Positions 1 to 11,144 of a stretch of DNA of 64,000 nucleotides are shown piece after piece. Origin of the DNA: Periconia sp. R9002 (taxonomy: Eukaryota; Ascomycota; Dothideomycetes; Pleosporales; Periconiaceae). The notes beneath the pieces were generated by a model, which saw only the letters and a list, made by a program, of their open reading frames with translations, made no database searches and had not been told where the DNA came from. Made by a program: the position numbers and the translations under genes. The DNA is taken from NCBI GenBank assembly GCA_023627715.1, contig JAMAHW010000016.1:248001-312000 (forward strand), written 5' to 3'. How positions within the stretch are numbered: position 1 is the first letter of the stretch; each line of letters starts with the position of its first letter.

Positions 1-1
1 G

Positions 2-2371
2 AATGTGGGTATAGGAAATTCTGGACGAGTGGATGTCGAGTCTGACAGCCGGCATCGTATTTTACGTACATTACCTCAACGCTCCCTGAGCACCCAGCGA
101 AGATCGATGTCTGCTGGTCGAGAACAGATGCATTCTTTCCGACGCCGCGGATCCACCAAAACGTCCATGGCGCGACCTGCTTCTTTACGAAGACATTCGT
201 CTTTCAACAGTGGTTTAGGTAGAGGTTACGATGTTCCCAGCATGGCAACTTTTCAGACTATGTCATCCGACAATGATCCGTTTTCCTTGGATCGAGAATA
301 CAGTGACACTGCTCCTGGGCCAGCTCGACTACTTCGTCGACGACCAGGCGGTGATCTTCGCGCTGTTGATAACGTTCATGATCTTGAGCAACCCCAACGA
401 CCGCACTCGACGGGCACCGTTTCGAACCGGACTCACTCGATCGCCAATTCCATCATTCTCCGCTCTGACCGTTATATTGATCCAGTTGAGAAATTCGATG
501 CTCTGCCAGCAGAGGATCATACTGGCCACGCATCGGACACGGAAGAGCAAGACAAAAAGAAGACGATATCATTAGTTGCAACACATTCCTCTCAACCAAA
601 TCTGAGGCGCTCATTCGAGCTCGAAGTAGCTAAGCTGGCCGCTTTACCCGACGATGTCGACGATGACGGGGGGATCGAGTCGACCTTAATGAAGCTGGAA
701 GGTAGATACGAAAAGCGATCCCCCGAAAGTCCATCCAAAACATCACCAAACATCAACAATAGCTCAGGTGTTTACCGGCCTACCGGGGCCCCGGTTGAGT
801 CTCCTCATCAATCCTTTGTTCCTTCAGACGTTGGCTCGTCCCAACCACAGAGCTATACAAAAGGCGACGATGTCTTTCATAGGCCTCTCGCTCCGCCTGA
901 CGCGGAGGGTCAGGGTATGTATCGCCTATCAGGCGAGGCTTTCAACGGCAGAACCCATGGTACTCATTCGACTGTAGAATCTGACGACTCCTACTCGTCA
1001 ATCCCCCTTCTGGATCGAGGCCTTAGCGATATCACACCATCACAGAGGGCGGGAACATTGGAAACGATGCGATCATCCGCAAAGCCTGCACCTTTAAAGC
1101 CCACAACATCTAACCCCAGGCACCAAGAAACTCAGGCTACATCTACCCATTCTTCTGCTGAGTTGGTTGTTGAAACGGCAAGCATGAAAAGGATACCAAA
1201 AAATGGTGTAATGCCGGTACCTGCAGATGACGAAGACTACAGCGATATAGGGTCATCCCGGGGCACTAGATCCGATCAAACGAGCCACCGTGTTCAAAGT
1301 TTTTATGACGACGAACCTGCAGTCGATAGTAACGAAAAAGACTTTTTGCCCATGCATCCAATGCGCCACCCCCCTACACCGCCCCTCACAGCCAACCGAC
1401 CGAAAGACACATTCCATGGAGTTGACACGACAGTTTTTAGCCAAGGATTGCCCACTCCTGGACTTACGCCAACATCTCGTCTCAACAACCAGCCCTTTGG
1501 CCACACAACTCACCCCTCTGAATCCGGGATCGAGCTACAAGACTTGAAGAAAAATGACGGCTCTTCGGCGACTGCACATCTTCCGTTTGTCCTTGCGTAT
1601 GACTCGGAGGTTCTAGCGCAGCAGTTTACTATCGTAGAAAAGGACGCCCTCGATGAGATTGATTGGCGTGAACTGATTGAACTTCGGTGGAAGCAATCTT
1701 CGCCTGAGATCAGAGACTGGGTGCAATATCTTCGCACATCCGAGGCTCGAGGTGTTGATGTGGTCATCGCCCGATTCAACCTCGTTGTCAAATGGGCAGT
1801 TTCGGAGTGCCTACTCACCGAAAACATAGAAGAGCGCGCGAGATGTTTTGTCAAATACATTCACATCGCAGCGCATTGCCGGCGGTTGCGCAACTACGCC
1901 ACCATGTATCAACTGACCATTGCTCTAATGTCAAATGATATAGCGCGACTCCGAAAAACATGGGCACTAGTCCCAGCGGCCGAAATGCAGACCATGCGTT
2001 GCCTTGAAGCGCTTGTCCAACCCCTTCGTAACTTCCACACTTTGCGCTTGGAAATGGAGACTACAACTGCCGATGACGGTTGCATACCCTTCATTGGCAT
2101 ATACACTCGAGATTTGATCTACAATGCACAAAAGCCATCCTTCATAGATGCTCCCCCAGTTAATGGTGAACGACTTGTCAACTTTGAGCGCCACCATACC
2201 GCAGCCACCATTGTCAAATCGCTTCTCCGTCTCCTCGAGGCATCTTCCAAGTATACTTTCAAAGTGGAACCTCATATCATCAGCAAGTGTCTTTGGCTTG
2301 CGGCACTCAGCGATGAAGACATCACAAATAGAAGTCGAAGTCTTGAGGGATCCACATCTGCAGCTTATTGA
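2..2371 (+). CDS. Ras guanine nucleotide exchange factor, 3' part
   Basis: A frame open from the left edge ends at TGA 2369-2371 and gives about 789 residues. The first ~520 residues are Ser/Thr/Pro-rich and low in complexity. The last ~260 form a RasGEF (CDC25-homology) catalytic domain, recognisable from the stretches around DEIDWRELIELRW, VARFNLVVKWAV-like text (here VIARFNLVVKWAVSECLL), and PFIGIYTRDLIY. Proteins of this family load GTP onto Ras at membranes. No in-frame ATG lies near the window edge, so the gene starts outside the window and upstream domains (often SH3 or RasGEF-N) cannot be seen. The visible part has no intron. Which fungal RasGEF it is (Cdc25, Bud5 or other) cannot be decided here. 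Confidence 0.9.
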   Translation, partial: NVGIGNSGRVDVESDSRHRILRTLPQRSLSTQRRSMSAGREQMHSFRRRGSTKTSMARPASLRRHSSFNSGLGRGYDVPSMATFQTMSSDNDPFSLDREYSDTAPGPARLLRRRPGGDLRAVDNVHDLEQPQRPHSTGTVSNRTHSIANSIILRSDRYIDPVEKFDALPAEDHTGHASDTEEQDKKKTISLVATHSSQPNLRRSFELEVAKLAALPDDVDDDGGIESTLMKLEGRYEKRSPESPSKTSPNINNSSGVYRPTGAPVESPHQSFVPSDVGSSQPQSYTKGDDVFHRPLAPPDAEGQGMYRLSGEAFNGRTHGTHSTVESDDSYSSIPLLDRGLSDITPSQRAGTLETMRSSAKPAPLKPTTSNPRHQETQATSTHSSAELVVETASMKRIPKNGVMPVPADDEDYSDIGSSRGTRSDQTSHRVQSFYDDEPAVDSNEKDFLPMHPMRHPPTPPLTANRPKDTFHGVDTTVFSQGLPTPGLTPTSRLNNQPFGHTTHPSESGIELQDLKKNDGSSATAHLPFVLAYDSEVLAQQFTIVEKDALDEIDWRELIELRWKQSSPEIRDWVQYLRTSEARGVDVVIARFNLVVKWAVSECLLTENIEERARCFVKYIHIAAHCRRLRNYATMYQLTIALMSNDIARLRKTWALVPAAEMQTMRCLEALVQPLRNFHTLRLEMETTTADDGCIPFIGIYTRDLIYNAQKPSFIDAPPVNGERLVNFERHHTAATIVKSLLRLLEASSKYTFKVEPHIISKCLWLAALSDEDITNRSRSLEGSTSAAY

Positions 2372-3086
2372 TTATACTGTTGCGTCACAGCGTACCACCA
2401 TTACCAGGCGTCCGTGCAAGGGCATCCTCAGTCTGGCGTTCTTGAGCGACCATTTCCCTTTACTTCTCCACGTGTGCTTCGATGCATCGTTACTAATAAT
2501 ACCCCCTGTTTACCATGCAGTTCAGCGTTTCATAGCGCTTGCTTCAGCGGTATTGGTCTTTCCATGAACTTCACGACAATGTCCGTACCATCTTGATTAT
2601 CTCTTTCCTTTTATCTTGAAACATGTACCTCTCTCCTATCTTGTAGCGCTGCGATTCCCCGGCCCATTCATGGCCACTACTACCCTGTTATACACATCGA
2701 CTCGAGAATTTCTTTTTATGTTTACATAGACCTTATGGCTCACGCTAACCGCGAATGTCTCTGGAAATCGCTCCCTGCTTATCTCTCTCCTTTTTTTTGG
2801 TTATCGTCGCACACATTCGTTTTGTCTTTGTTCTTTTTCTTTTCATATTGTATACACTCTAGCGAGGTGTTAGGAAACGGGACGAGTTAATACTGGTTGG
2901 GAGGGATTTCCATGGGAATAATAGTCACGTATGGCGTCGCGTAGGGGAGAGAGAAATGCCAATAGGCAAATACAGCTTCCGCATATTTCATTGTTCTGAA
3001 CACATGCTCTAGATGATGTATCTATGTATACCGTGATCTGCCGTCGTCATCTATACAAGGAGCCTCGCGACGGAAAGTAAGGAACA
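2372..3086. other. convergent 3' intergenic stretch
   Basis: This lies between the ends of the RasGEF gene and PPM1 and should contain both 3' UTRs. It is pyrimidine-rich around 2740-2860. I see no coding potential. Confidence 0.5.
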
Positions 3087-4377
3087 TTATCCTTGGTCCT
3101 TGACATGTGCCCAGGCCGTTGAGAATATATTATCACCTCCAGCCGCGCCGTCTCTGTAACCCCAAGCGACACAGTAATGCTTCAGCAACAGATCGAGTTC
3201 CTCGAGCTCATCCAACATCTCTAGACCCGCCACCCTCTCCTTCTCCTCCGCACTAACCCATTCGCGCCATATAAACTCCGTGTCCGCCGCTTTTGCGCCC
3301 GTCACAAAACCGTACTGCTTAAGTCGAGCCCGCTGGTCACCGAGTTCCGGGTACGCCGTGAGCGTAGGGAGGTAGATGTTGCGCGTGGCGAGGTTGGATA
3401 TCATGGTACGTCCGAAGGCATCGTTGGGCAGGATGGGCTCGTAGAGGATCAGCGAGGCCGGCGTATTCGGTGAGAGATAATGTGTCGTGAATTTTTGGAT
3501 AATGTTGGAGACGGTGGAGGGTTGGAGGTAGATGAGGCACATCTCGGAGAGGATCAGAGTTGGGAGGGTGGGATCGAGGTTGGGTAGTTGAGGAAGTTGA
3601 GGTGATGGCGTTGATTCTGGGGAAGAAGTGGTGGTAGTAGCGAGGGACCGCAAGTCGAGTGCGTGGAGATTGAATGTTGGAGAATGGTAGGAATTCGATT
3701 GCGGAGGGGGCAGGGGATGCGTAGAGAGAGGCAACTTTTGGTAGAGTTGAGCATGTCGTCTGATCGAGTTCAACTTTGCGGCCGTGTTGGTTGGGAAGTC
3801 TACTTCGTGATATCGTATCGTGGCCGAAGGGTATGCGTCACGGAGACGGAAATACCGTGTGTCGGTGCCAGCACCCAAGGAGATGATTTGTTTGGGCGCA
3901 TTGGTTTGGGTATTCAGGAAGCTGTTGACGAGTTGGTCGATTGCTGAAGTGCGCACATATGTTCCTGGGTGTGATGGGGAGGATTAGTCGGGGTAAGGTA
4001 ACAACGGTTAGATGTGGTAGTACACTCGTGATGACATATATGTGTATGTGTATTACAAGATGAGGAGCTGGAGGCGAAAACTAACCTCTGTTCAGAAGAG
4101 GCAGCCGTCTTGTCGAGCTCTGTGTAGCGAACAGGCTCGCATATGCATCGTCGAGATACCCAAGCTCCACGCAGCTCACACGACTGCCGGCGGCATCTTG
4201 ATCTGTCCCGCGCACAGCACTGTCTTTAATTGTTTCGGGTCCTTGATTTGAAGCTGCTGGTCCGCCTCTATTACCTCTTCCTCTTCCCCTCAGACCACCC
4301 CCTCTTCGACTCGCCAGAAGCGTCCTGAGGTCGGGCACCTCTCTGTCCGCCATATCTTGCAATGAAATCGATGTCAT
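3087..4377 (-). CDS. PPM1: Leucine carboxyl methyltransferase 1 (PP2A methylation)
   Basis: Two exons, 4377-4086 and 3964-3087, are joined across a 121-bp intron (GTTAGT donor, CCCAG acceptor) and give 389 residues. The junction restores the family sequence GTYVRTSAIDQLV. The SAM-binding motif ISLGAGTDTRYFRL follows, then YHEVDFP and the acidic LILSEMCLIYL segment. Family members methylate the C-terminal leucine of the PP2A catalytic subunit in the cytosol and so control holoenzyme assembly. The N-terminus is Arg/Gly-rich. A second in-frame ATG at 4353 is also a plausible start. It is divergent from RPB5, with about 235 bp between the start codons. Confidence 0.9.
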
Positions 4378-4611
4378 ACAAGGAAAGCTAACCTTACCTG
4401 TGCGCGGGGCTCATCCTCGACCGCGGGGTTCCTGTCTAATCCGCTTTCGGACCTAGTCAGTCTGCACGCCAAGCCCTATCGACCTGCGCGATCCGACGTC
4501 CTCCAACATTTTCTTTATCCAAACCATCTCGCCCAGGCATCCTCCTCCGCCGCTTCTTTCCTTCACTCAACACACCAGAGGAATACCGCTCTCACCACGC
4601 GCACAGTCAAT

Positions 4612-5445
4612 ATGGCGGACGACAGAGGAAATTACCACCCGAACCTTATTCGCATGTGGCGCGCCTTCCGCACATGCAAAGAGATGTGCAAAGACAGAGT
4701 ATGTCCAAATGCTTGTTTGGCGCATGCGCGATTCCTTCAGCTGACAAAACGCAATAGGGCTACGAGATGCTGGAGGAGGATTACCAGATTTCGCTTGCCG
4801 ATTTTGCTGCCAAATGCGGGCGTGAGGATGGCGATGTAGAGTATGTCAAAACCTTGACATCCATTCCACGAGAATGAAACATGCTAATCGCACTACCTTA
4901 CCAGTCGCTCACGTATGAACTTCTCCTGCGTTCCCTCCGAGGAAATGCTCCGCAAATACACCGCTCCTCCGACGGCCAAAAACCCCAACCCGCAACCGGA
5001 AATCGGCAAAATCTGGGTGGAATTCAACGGCGATGAGAATGTAGGACTCAAGCAACTTCGCGACTACATGCAGCATCTCGTCCAGGGCTCCTATTACAAC
5101 GGAATAATGATCACCACGAAACCTATGACTGGTATGGCTCTACGACTATTGCGCGGCGCGGCGGGTATTAAAGAGGGGCCGATGGGCGGTGTCGAAGTCT
5201 TTGTCGAGCAGGATCTACTGGTCAACATCACCAAGCACGAGCTGGTACCGACGCACGTGCTGCTTAGCAAGGAAGAGAAGGACCAATTGTTGAAGCGCTA
5301 TCGGTTGAAGGAGACGCAGCTACCCAGGATTCAGGTCACGGACCCTGTAGCCAAGTACTATGGGTTGAGGAGAGGGCAGGTCGTGAAAATTATTAGGCAT
5401 TCAGAGACGGCCGGAAGGTACGCAAGTTATCGCTGGGCTATATGA
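4612..5445 (+). CDS. RPB5: RNA polymerases I, II and III shared subunit RPABC1 (Rpb5)
   Basis: Three exons, 4612-4698, 4758-4840 and 4905-5445, encode 236 residues (yeast Rpb5 has 215). The protein starts MADDRGNYHPNLIRMWRAFR. The N-terminal nuclease-like jaw domain is followed by the conserved C-terminal assembly domain: HELVPTHVLLSKEEK, the QLPRIQVTDPVAKYYGL stretch, and GQVVKIIRHSETAGRYASYR. Rpb5 is a structural jaw subunit common to all three nuclear RNA polymerases. Both introns have GTATGT donors. The last residues (WAI) differ from the usual short C-terminus but do not alter the core. Confidence 0.95.
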
Positions 5446-6191
5446 GGTTCTGCATAATGAAGACGTGGCCTCGAATTCTGGGGAGGGGATGCATATCGTG
5501 AGGATAAGCCGTGCAGAAGCAGTGGGAGTAGTAGTTGCGGTGCATCATTTGCGAGGCGTTTGGCGAATTTGCGCTTCTTCAAGGGCTCCTGTCCGTTTGA
5601 CACATTTGAAGAGCGAGGAAAAATGGCGTCCTGTTCTGGGTTTCCTTAAGACTAGTGTGCCTATGGTGAGGTTGCTTCGTCTCTATTAAATCAACAATAT
5701 TCTGGAATCTCAGGTGCTTTGAGCTTGTTACATGCTATGTGCATTTGCCAGTCCAGTGCCAAACGCGCTCTCAATGGTCAGCGTCCGCGACAAGCCGCAT
5801 TGTGTTTGTCAGATCCAACCACACCTGCTGGGAGGTTAAGCAATAGTCCCAAGGCGCAATTAGAAGTATATCATGTGTACAATTTCCTAGCTCTCGGAAA
5901 TGCTCAAAGAGGCAGACGAGGAAACAAGATTCCTCTCCCAAGCAAATTTAAATCTCGTCCCAAAGGATGGGTTGTATGCAGTTTCTTTGGTATCTTTCCC
6001 TTTCTTTCATATATGTGGGCACGGATTATTGCACAGAAAGGGGAGCACGAGAAACGTTTTCTTTTTGAGGAAATTTATTGTCAATTATCAAAGACAAATG
6101 TCCCCGTCGATGCCATCACCACAGAAGAAGACAGCAAAAAAGTAGTTCACATGAAGAGTAGTACATTGTACGCATTCCCTCCCCTCATAAA
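5446..6191. other. convergent intergenic stretch, no gene seen
   Basis: This lies between the ends of RPB5 and MAD1. Open frames cross it, but they have no recognisable product and no codon pattern like their neighbours. It probably holds the two 3' UTRs. Confidence 0.45.
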
Positions 6192-8324
6192 TTACATCCG
6201 CGTGGTCATATCGCCGTTCTTCTTCTCCCAGAACTCCAACGTCAGCGCAGCCAGAAAGCAAGGAATCTCCTTCCGGCCCTCGACCCAATACACAATCTGG
6301 TCTCGAATTTCACCTGCAAATACACTCTGCTCTCCACCGCTGACTTTCATGGTGCCATTCTCTCCATCGAAGACGATGCTGTTCTCGCTATCGTCGTCCG
6401 CGGGCTTGAACATGGACGTCACCTTCACACGTCCATTGGGCATGAAGTCAAGTTTCCAGCCTAGCACAGATGCGACCGCCTCGCGGAACTCGAGTGATTT
6501 GGCCATCCAGATTTGTTTGAGACGTTTGATCTTCTTCTCCTGTGAGGCGAGTTGAGTAAGGGCTTCCGTAAGCTGATCTTGCGTCGAGGTGAGTGCTGCG
6601 GCAGGGACAGCAGCCGACGGAGCGCTACCTTGTAGTTGCGCAAGAAGTTGTGCGTTGGCTTCTCGTAAGGTGCGCACTGTGCTCAGCTTTAGAGCTTCCG
6701 CGTCGGCCGTAGGGTTAGCTTTGAGCTCGAGGACGCGTGTGCGTGACGATTCCTTGAGCTTTTTGAGTTGCGAGTGTTGAGCTTTGTACTCTGTTTCGAT
6801 CAACTTGAGACGCTTTTGCATGGCTGCATGGTCGTCTTCCAACTTTCGGTTCTTGCGGCGGAGCTCACCCACTCGCTCGTCTGTTTCGTCGGAGTCCAAC
6901 GGCCTCTTCTGGCCTGCCGCGACCGCTGGAGTATGTTCCATGCTATTGAACTCTTTCTGCATGGCCTCCATATCTTTGCGATACTGGTCGACCAAATCTT
7001 CAAGCTCTTTGACGCGCTCCGTCTTGGCAGTATCGAAGGTTTCCGGGTGCATTTCACGCTCCTCATCATCGAAAGCCTTCATTTGTGCGCGTAGGAAGTC
7101 AAGCTCCTTAGTTAAGAGAACTTTTTGACGTTCGAGCCTTACCCGCGCCTTTGCTTCGTTCGAGTTAGGTGCGCTGCCACCCGTGGACTTCAATTGTTGA
7201 ATCTCGGCCTGCAATTTGGCCTTTTCGTCTTCCAAGGCCTGGATGTTCGACTCCTTAACAGTAAGTTCCGGTTGGATTTCCCCAAGACGGTTCATAAGAT
7301 CTGTTTTCTCGAAGCGTACTTGTATAAATGCTCGAGCTAGATCTTCCGGTGAGTTGAATTGTGTATCACCTTCAGCTTCGTTCTCCAAGTATGAAGTCCA
7401 TGAATCGCGCTCGTCTTCCAATGCCTGCTTTCGTCGTTCGGCCTCGGTTAGTTGTCTTTGTAACTCATCCACAAGTTGGAGTTTGGTCTGTAACGATCGC
7501 TTCTCTTCCTCCACGACCTCGATCGCTTTGTGTTGTTTGCGATACTGCTTAAGCTCGTTACTCTGCTCCCGAGTAAGTGTTTCCAACTTCTTAATATGTG
7601 AGACTTGTTCCGACAGTTCCTTTTTTATGACCGCTATTGTTTCTGCGTCTCCGGTGATAGCCTTGAGCCGTAAAATTTCGGCTTCCAGCTCGCCCACCTC
7701 CGCTTCCTTTTGTGCCAGTTTCCTCTGCGCCGTGTGCATAGCATTGATTTTGGCCTCTGCGTCTGCCCTAATCTCTTCTACTGATTCTTTCATTGCGTTG
7801 AACTCCGTCTGCAAAGTATTGTAGCGGTGCTCATGTTGTCGCTGGGTTGTCGCGAGTTCTTCCTTCAGTTCATCCGCGTCCTCCTGCAGTTGCTGGGCTT
7901 TGTCCTGTGATGTACGCAGCCTTCTTTGCAGATCCTGCCGTTCGTTTTCATTGCGCGTCTGCGCCTCTGACATTTCCTTTCGCAGAGCCTCGTATTTTTT
8001 CGCCGTAAGCTCATTTGCAGATTCCGCCTGTTGCGCCTTTCTGTATTCAGCATCAGATCGGTACTGTAAATCCCGAAGCTCGGCATCGTGCTCAAGCTTC
8101 ACTTTCTCTTGCTCCTGCTTCGCTGTTTCAAGCTCAAATCGGAGTGTATTGATTTGCGCGCGCAAGTCTTCATTCGCGGGATCGGAGGGTACAATGGTAT
8201 GTGGGGCGTTCTGGGAGGTTCGGAATGTGGTTTTGAAGGTTTGCCTCAATGGCTCACGAACTGGAGGTGGCGGTTCTGGTTCGCCTGAGAAGAGGTTGAA
8301 TGTCGGCTGGTTCCTCGAGGCCAT
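6192..8324 (-). CDS. MAD1: Spindle assembly checkpoint protein Mad1
   Basis: A single exon encodes 710 residues. It is almost entirely coiled coil from about residue 50 to 610. A Mad2-interaction segment is visible at about 528-540 (RTRVLELKANPT, like the KVL-x-NPT core of other Mad1 proteins). The RLK motif that contacts Bub1 lies at 601-603 within RLKQIWMAKSLEFREA. The C-terminal RWD-like domain begins at VLGWKLDFMPNGRVKV (about 620). Mad1 recruits Mad2 to unattached kinetochores and templates its conversion to the active form. Length and motif order fit full-length Mad1. It is convergent with RPB5. Confidence 0.95.
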   Translation of the reverse strand: MASRNQPTFNLFSGEPEPPPPVREPLRQTFKTTFRTSQNAPHTIVPSDPANEDLRAQINTLRFELETAKQEQEKVKLEHDAELRDLQYRSDAEYRKAQQAESANELTAKKYEALRKEMSEAQTRNENERQDLQRRLRTSQDKAQQLQEDADELKEELATTQRQHEHRYNTLQTEFNAMKESVEEIRADAEAKINAMHTAQRKLAQKEAEVGELEAEILRLKAITGDAETIAVIKKELSEQVSHIKKLETLTREQSNELKQYRKQHKAIEVVEEEKRSLQTKLQLVDELQRQLTEAERRKQALEDERDSWTSYLENEAEGDTQFNSPEDLARAFIQVRFEKTDLMNRLGEIQPELTVKESNIQALEDEKAKLQAEIQQLKSTGGSAPNSNEAKARVRLERQKVLLTKELDFLRAQMKAFDDEEREMHPETFDTAKTERVKELEDLVDQYRKDMEAMQKEFNSMEHTPAVAAGQKRPLDSDETDERVGELRRKNRKLEDDHAAMQKRLKLIETEYKAQHSQLKKLKESSRTRVLELKANPTADAEALKLSTVRTLREANAQLLAQLQGSAPSAAVPAAALTSTQDQLTEALTQLASQEKKIKRLKQIWMAKSLEFREAVASVLGWKLDFMPNGRVKVTSMFKPADDDSENSIVFDGENGTMKVSGGEQSVFAGEIRDQIVYWVEGRKEIPCFLAALTLEFWEKKNGDMTTRM

Positions 8325-9012
8325 TGTTTGGCGATTGTCGCTCGGAGCGCGGAGCGCGGAGGTTCGCTATTCGAAATATAGGTTAAAGGTCGGTAAGTTG
8401 CATGTGATAAAGATAATATAAGCTCATATTATCTTTCACGCAATAGTTGGTATCATAGATCTGGGGTGATAGTGCTATGAAGTGGTTTGCGATTGAACGG
8501 AGTTGTTTTGGAGTTTGGTTGCTACAGGTAAAGCACCGGAACGGGCCTAGCGTAATCGACACCGGCTGCGCGCACGCACGTGATTCGTCTGCCTACAGCA
8601 CTTGAGTGTTTTGACAAAACTAAATAGTCTATGCTATTATCGATATTCTTAGAACACTGTCCACCTGTTGATGGTCAATGATAAAGCCTTCGTACGTATT
8701 CTTTCAACATTGGTCTAGAAGTCGACATCTGGATGCTCGAACTCCACAATCATGTACATACATTACATATGTTTTACCACTGCGAACATTTGAAGGTCCT
8801 TGCAGATGAGACATCAAAAAACGACAAACTCGGATTTGAAAGGTTGGAATAATCTCTGTGCTCGATTTAGGCTTAACAAAAATAATCCTACTGAGACTAC
8901 TCTTCCACCACAGTGCTCAAGCCCACAGGTACTTGCACAGACTATGCAATGCGTCTTTCAACAGCTTCCAAATCTCGCTGAATAACAGCTAAAGTATCTG
9001 ATAATCTTCTCT
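8325..9012. other. MAD1 upstream region, no gene seen
   Basis: This contains the MAD1 promoter and the 3' flank of the small gene that follows on the same strand. I see no convincing coding segment. Confidence 0.45.
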
Positions 9013-9471
9013 TTACTCTTTGCGTACGCCCTGCTGCTGATCATGCTTGGTGATGCTTCCAGCCGTAAACTCTTGGGAAGGCATAGCTGGTAGCACACCT
9101 GTGGCAATGACATCCAGATCGCTTGGAGCACAGGTTCCTGGTGGGCTGTATGGGCTTGTTCCATCTTCCTTCTCCTCCGTCATTGCATTTGCTTTATTCC
9201 CCATCCAAGCTACAGTTTCAGTCACCACAGTCTTGACTCCTTTCGCGACTTCCTGGATCGTGGATGGCTTTGCATGTGCCATGAGTGCTTGGTCGTTATC
9301 CACAGTGTCTATCTTGGAACTTTGATCTGAAAGGGTTATTGATGAGGACTACAATAACCGTTAGTTTTATATTCCATGAGAACCAGGCCTTCTTAAAGAA
9401 CATTCACGTGTGATTCATACCCTGCCGTGATTCTGGGACCGCTCCCGCTCAAGCTCATTGTTCGTGATCAT
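9013..9471 (-). CDS. small hypothetical protein, two exons
   Basis: Exon 9471-9421 (17 codons, starting MITNNELERERSQNHGR) joins exon 9348-9013 across a 72-bp intron with a GTATGA donor and a TTGTAG acceptor, both in phase 0, giving 128 residues. The product is hydrophilic, with a run of Ser residues after the junction (SSSITLSDQSSKID), a central VAKGVKTVVTETVAWMG helix-like stretch and a polar tail. No signal peptide or membrane segment is evident. I do not recognise the family. The clean junction that adds an ATG-containing exon to an otherwise ATG-less reading frame is the main support that the gene is real. Confidence 0.5.
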
Positions 9472-11028
9472 CGCTAGATTTCAACGGGAAAGAATTAAAG
9501 GTTGACATGAAAAGCAGTGAGACGTTTTCAAGTAGAAGGTCGTGTAGTTTCCAAGGTGTTTCGTTTGCTTTGCTGGGTCACAATCCGTTGGCGACGTCAT
9601 TCATTGGGTTTCGTGCTACAACGGAGAAGCACGATCAAACTTCACAAGAGCCAATCAATTTTATCAAAAGCAAGCTCGGCTGATGTACACGAGCGTAGCC
9701 TTCAGTCTTGGGGTCGAGCCGATTTTCAAACTTGTATTCATCGAATAAACAAACAACCGCAACCGAGACTTGGCTTTCCATGTCCACCCTATAATAACAA
9801 TATCTTGACGCTATGTCAAGTTCACCTCACTGCTCTGGCTTTGCTTGGACCTTTAGCCATTTAGATTCTCACTCGCTACTATTAGGGGTGTCAATCGTGG
9901 GCATGATGCATAGGATAAATGCTGGATACAAAGCTTAATCGTGCTACTGAAGCCAATCTTGAAAAGCTGCAGTCTGCATATGCAAGTGCCGGTCAGGTAG
10001 AACTTCAAGAGACATAACACAATATTAGAAAGCTTATAAATTAAACAGCCAAGATTGAGAGCAGAGCGTTACGAATCTTGTCATTTCCGATTTTTCTATC
10101 TCTCCCGAGTAAGCCACCTTCCAGAAAGAACTTGGTGTCCAAACATTTTATCTTGGTGACCAAGTTTTAACAGATGCCCGCGGGAACTACTATATATTAT
10201 ACTAGGTAGTTCAATTGAAAGAACCATAGAAGCCCAAACTTATTGAGGGCTGTGAAATGTATAAGATGCAAGAGAGGAGCCATTCACCAATATATGCATT
10301 TATTGAGCAGGAACGTCGCGTGTGATGTCACATTTGTTCCTCGAAGTATTTATGCGTTGTATAACTACGTCGGACATGTACTTCTGTGCATGGAATTTCT
10401 TCTTGTGGACTAGATCCGTATAGTTACCGCTTAGGTATGAGCTTTGAGCGCCAAATACTGGGACTTGGTCTCTTATTTAAGAAGCGTGTCGATGGGGTCA
10501 TCATGTTTCCAGATACTTTGCTGAGGTCAAGTAGACCACGCGATTAGCTTAGTTTAATAAATGTAGAATTAGCAGGATATTAAATTAATCAACACCAACC
10601 CTGCCTCACATCCCGGACATCAAATAGCCTAGAAAATGACCATGTAAAACCAAACCCATCATTGGTTTGCGTTCTAGATACCCAAGCGCATCTAGGCATA
10701 GATAGAGCATCCGCTGGTTACCACTCATCATATCCTGATATTGTACGAGCGCACCGGTATACAGATAGATGGCTTGGGTTTGTCATATCGTCAGTTCCAG
10801 ATCCACGTTTGCTAAGACTTTACGGTAACGGGTTAGGAACTCCGTATCACGACCGAATCGTCTACCGACAGATTTCAGTGTGGGGAAGAGCGCGATGCCG
10901 TCTGTGTAATTAAAACTTCAATGACGACTGCTCATCAGTGCATGATTATATCACCTAGACAAACCAGACGATGGATATTCATTTATGAGCATGTGACGAA
11001 AATCCCAGCGTATCCCGTATGACTTTGT
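9472..11028. other. long intergenic stretch, no gene seen
   Basis: About 1.6 kb lies between two divergent genes. Short open frames at 9517-9864 and 10662-10913 match nothing I recognise and lack splice partners. No repeat or transposon ends are evident. Confidence 0.4.
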
Positions 11029-11035
11029 TATAAAA
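11029..11035 (+). promoter_or_regulatory. TATA box of the AA9 gene
   Basis: TATAAAA lies 110 bp upstream of the AA9 start codon, a plausible position for a TATA element in a strongly inducible secreted-enzyme gene. This is inferred from position and sequence only. Confidence 0.4.
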
Positions 11036-11144
11036 GGTAGTGGGGACGGAGTATGAAAGGAGAAGGGTTGTACACAGTAGATCACTTACTTAGCAGGCCT
11101 CTTAACACGCTCCATCCTTTCTCTTCCGAGACAAACTTACAGCC

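Noticed and set aside
5719..6555. 278-codon plus-strand open frame overlapping the end of MAD1
   Set aside because: Its 3' half lies antisense to the conserved MAD1 C-terminal domain, and the 5' half has no recognisable product.
7216..7824. 202-codon plus-strand frame inside MAD1
   Set aside because: It is the antisense shadow of the coiled coil; its Ser/Cys-rich composition is typical of reversed Glu/Lys-rich coding sequence.
9517..9864. 115-codon plus-strand frame upstream of the LPMO
   Set aside because: No homology I recognise, no splice partners, and it is a single frame in otherwise gene-free DNA.
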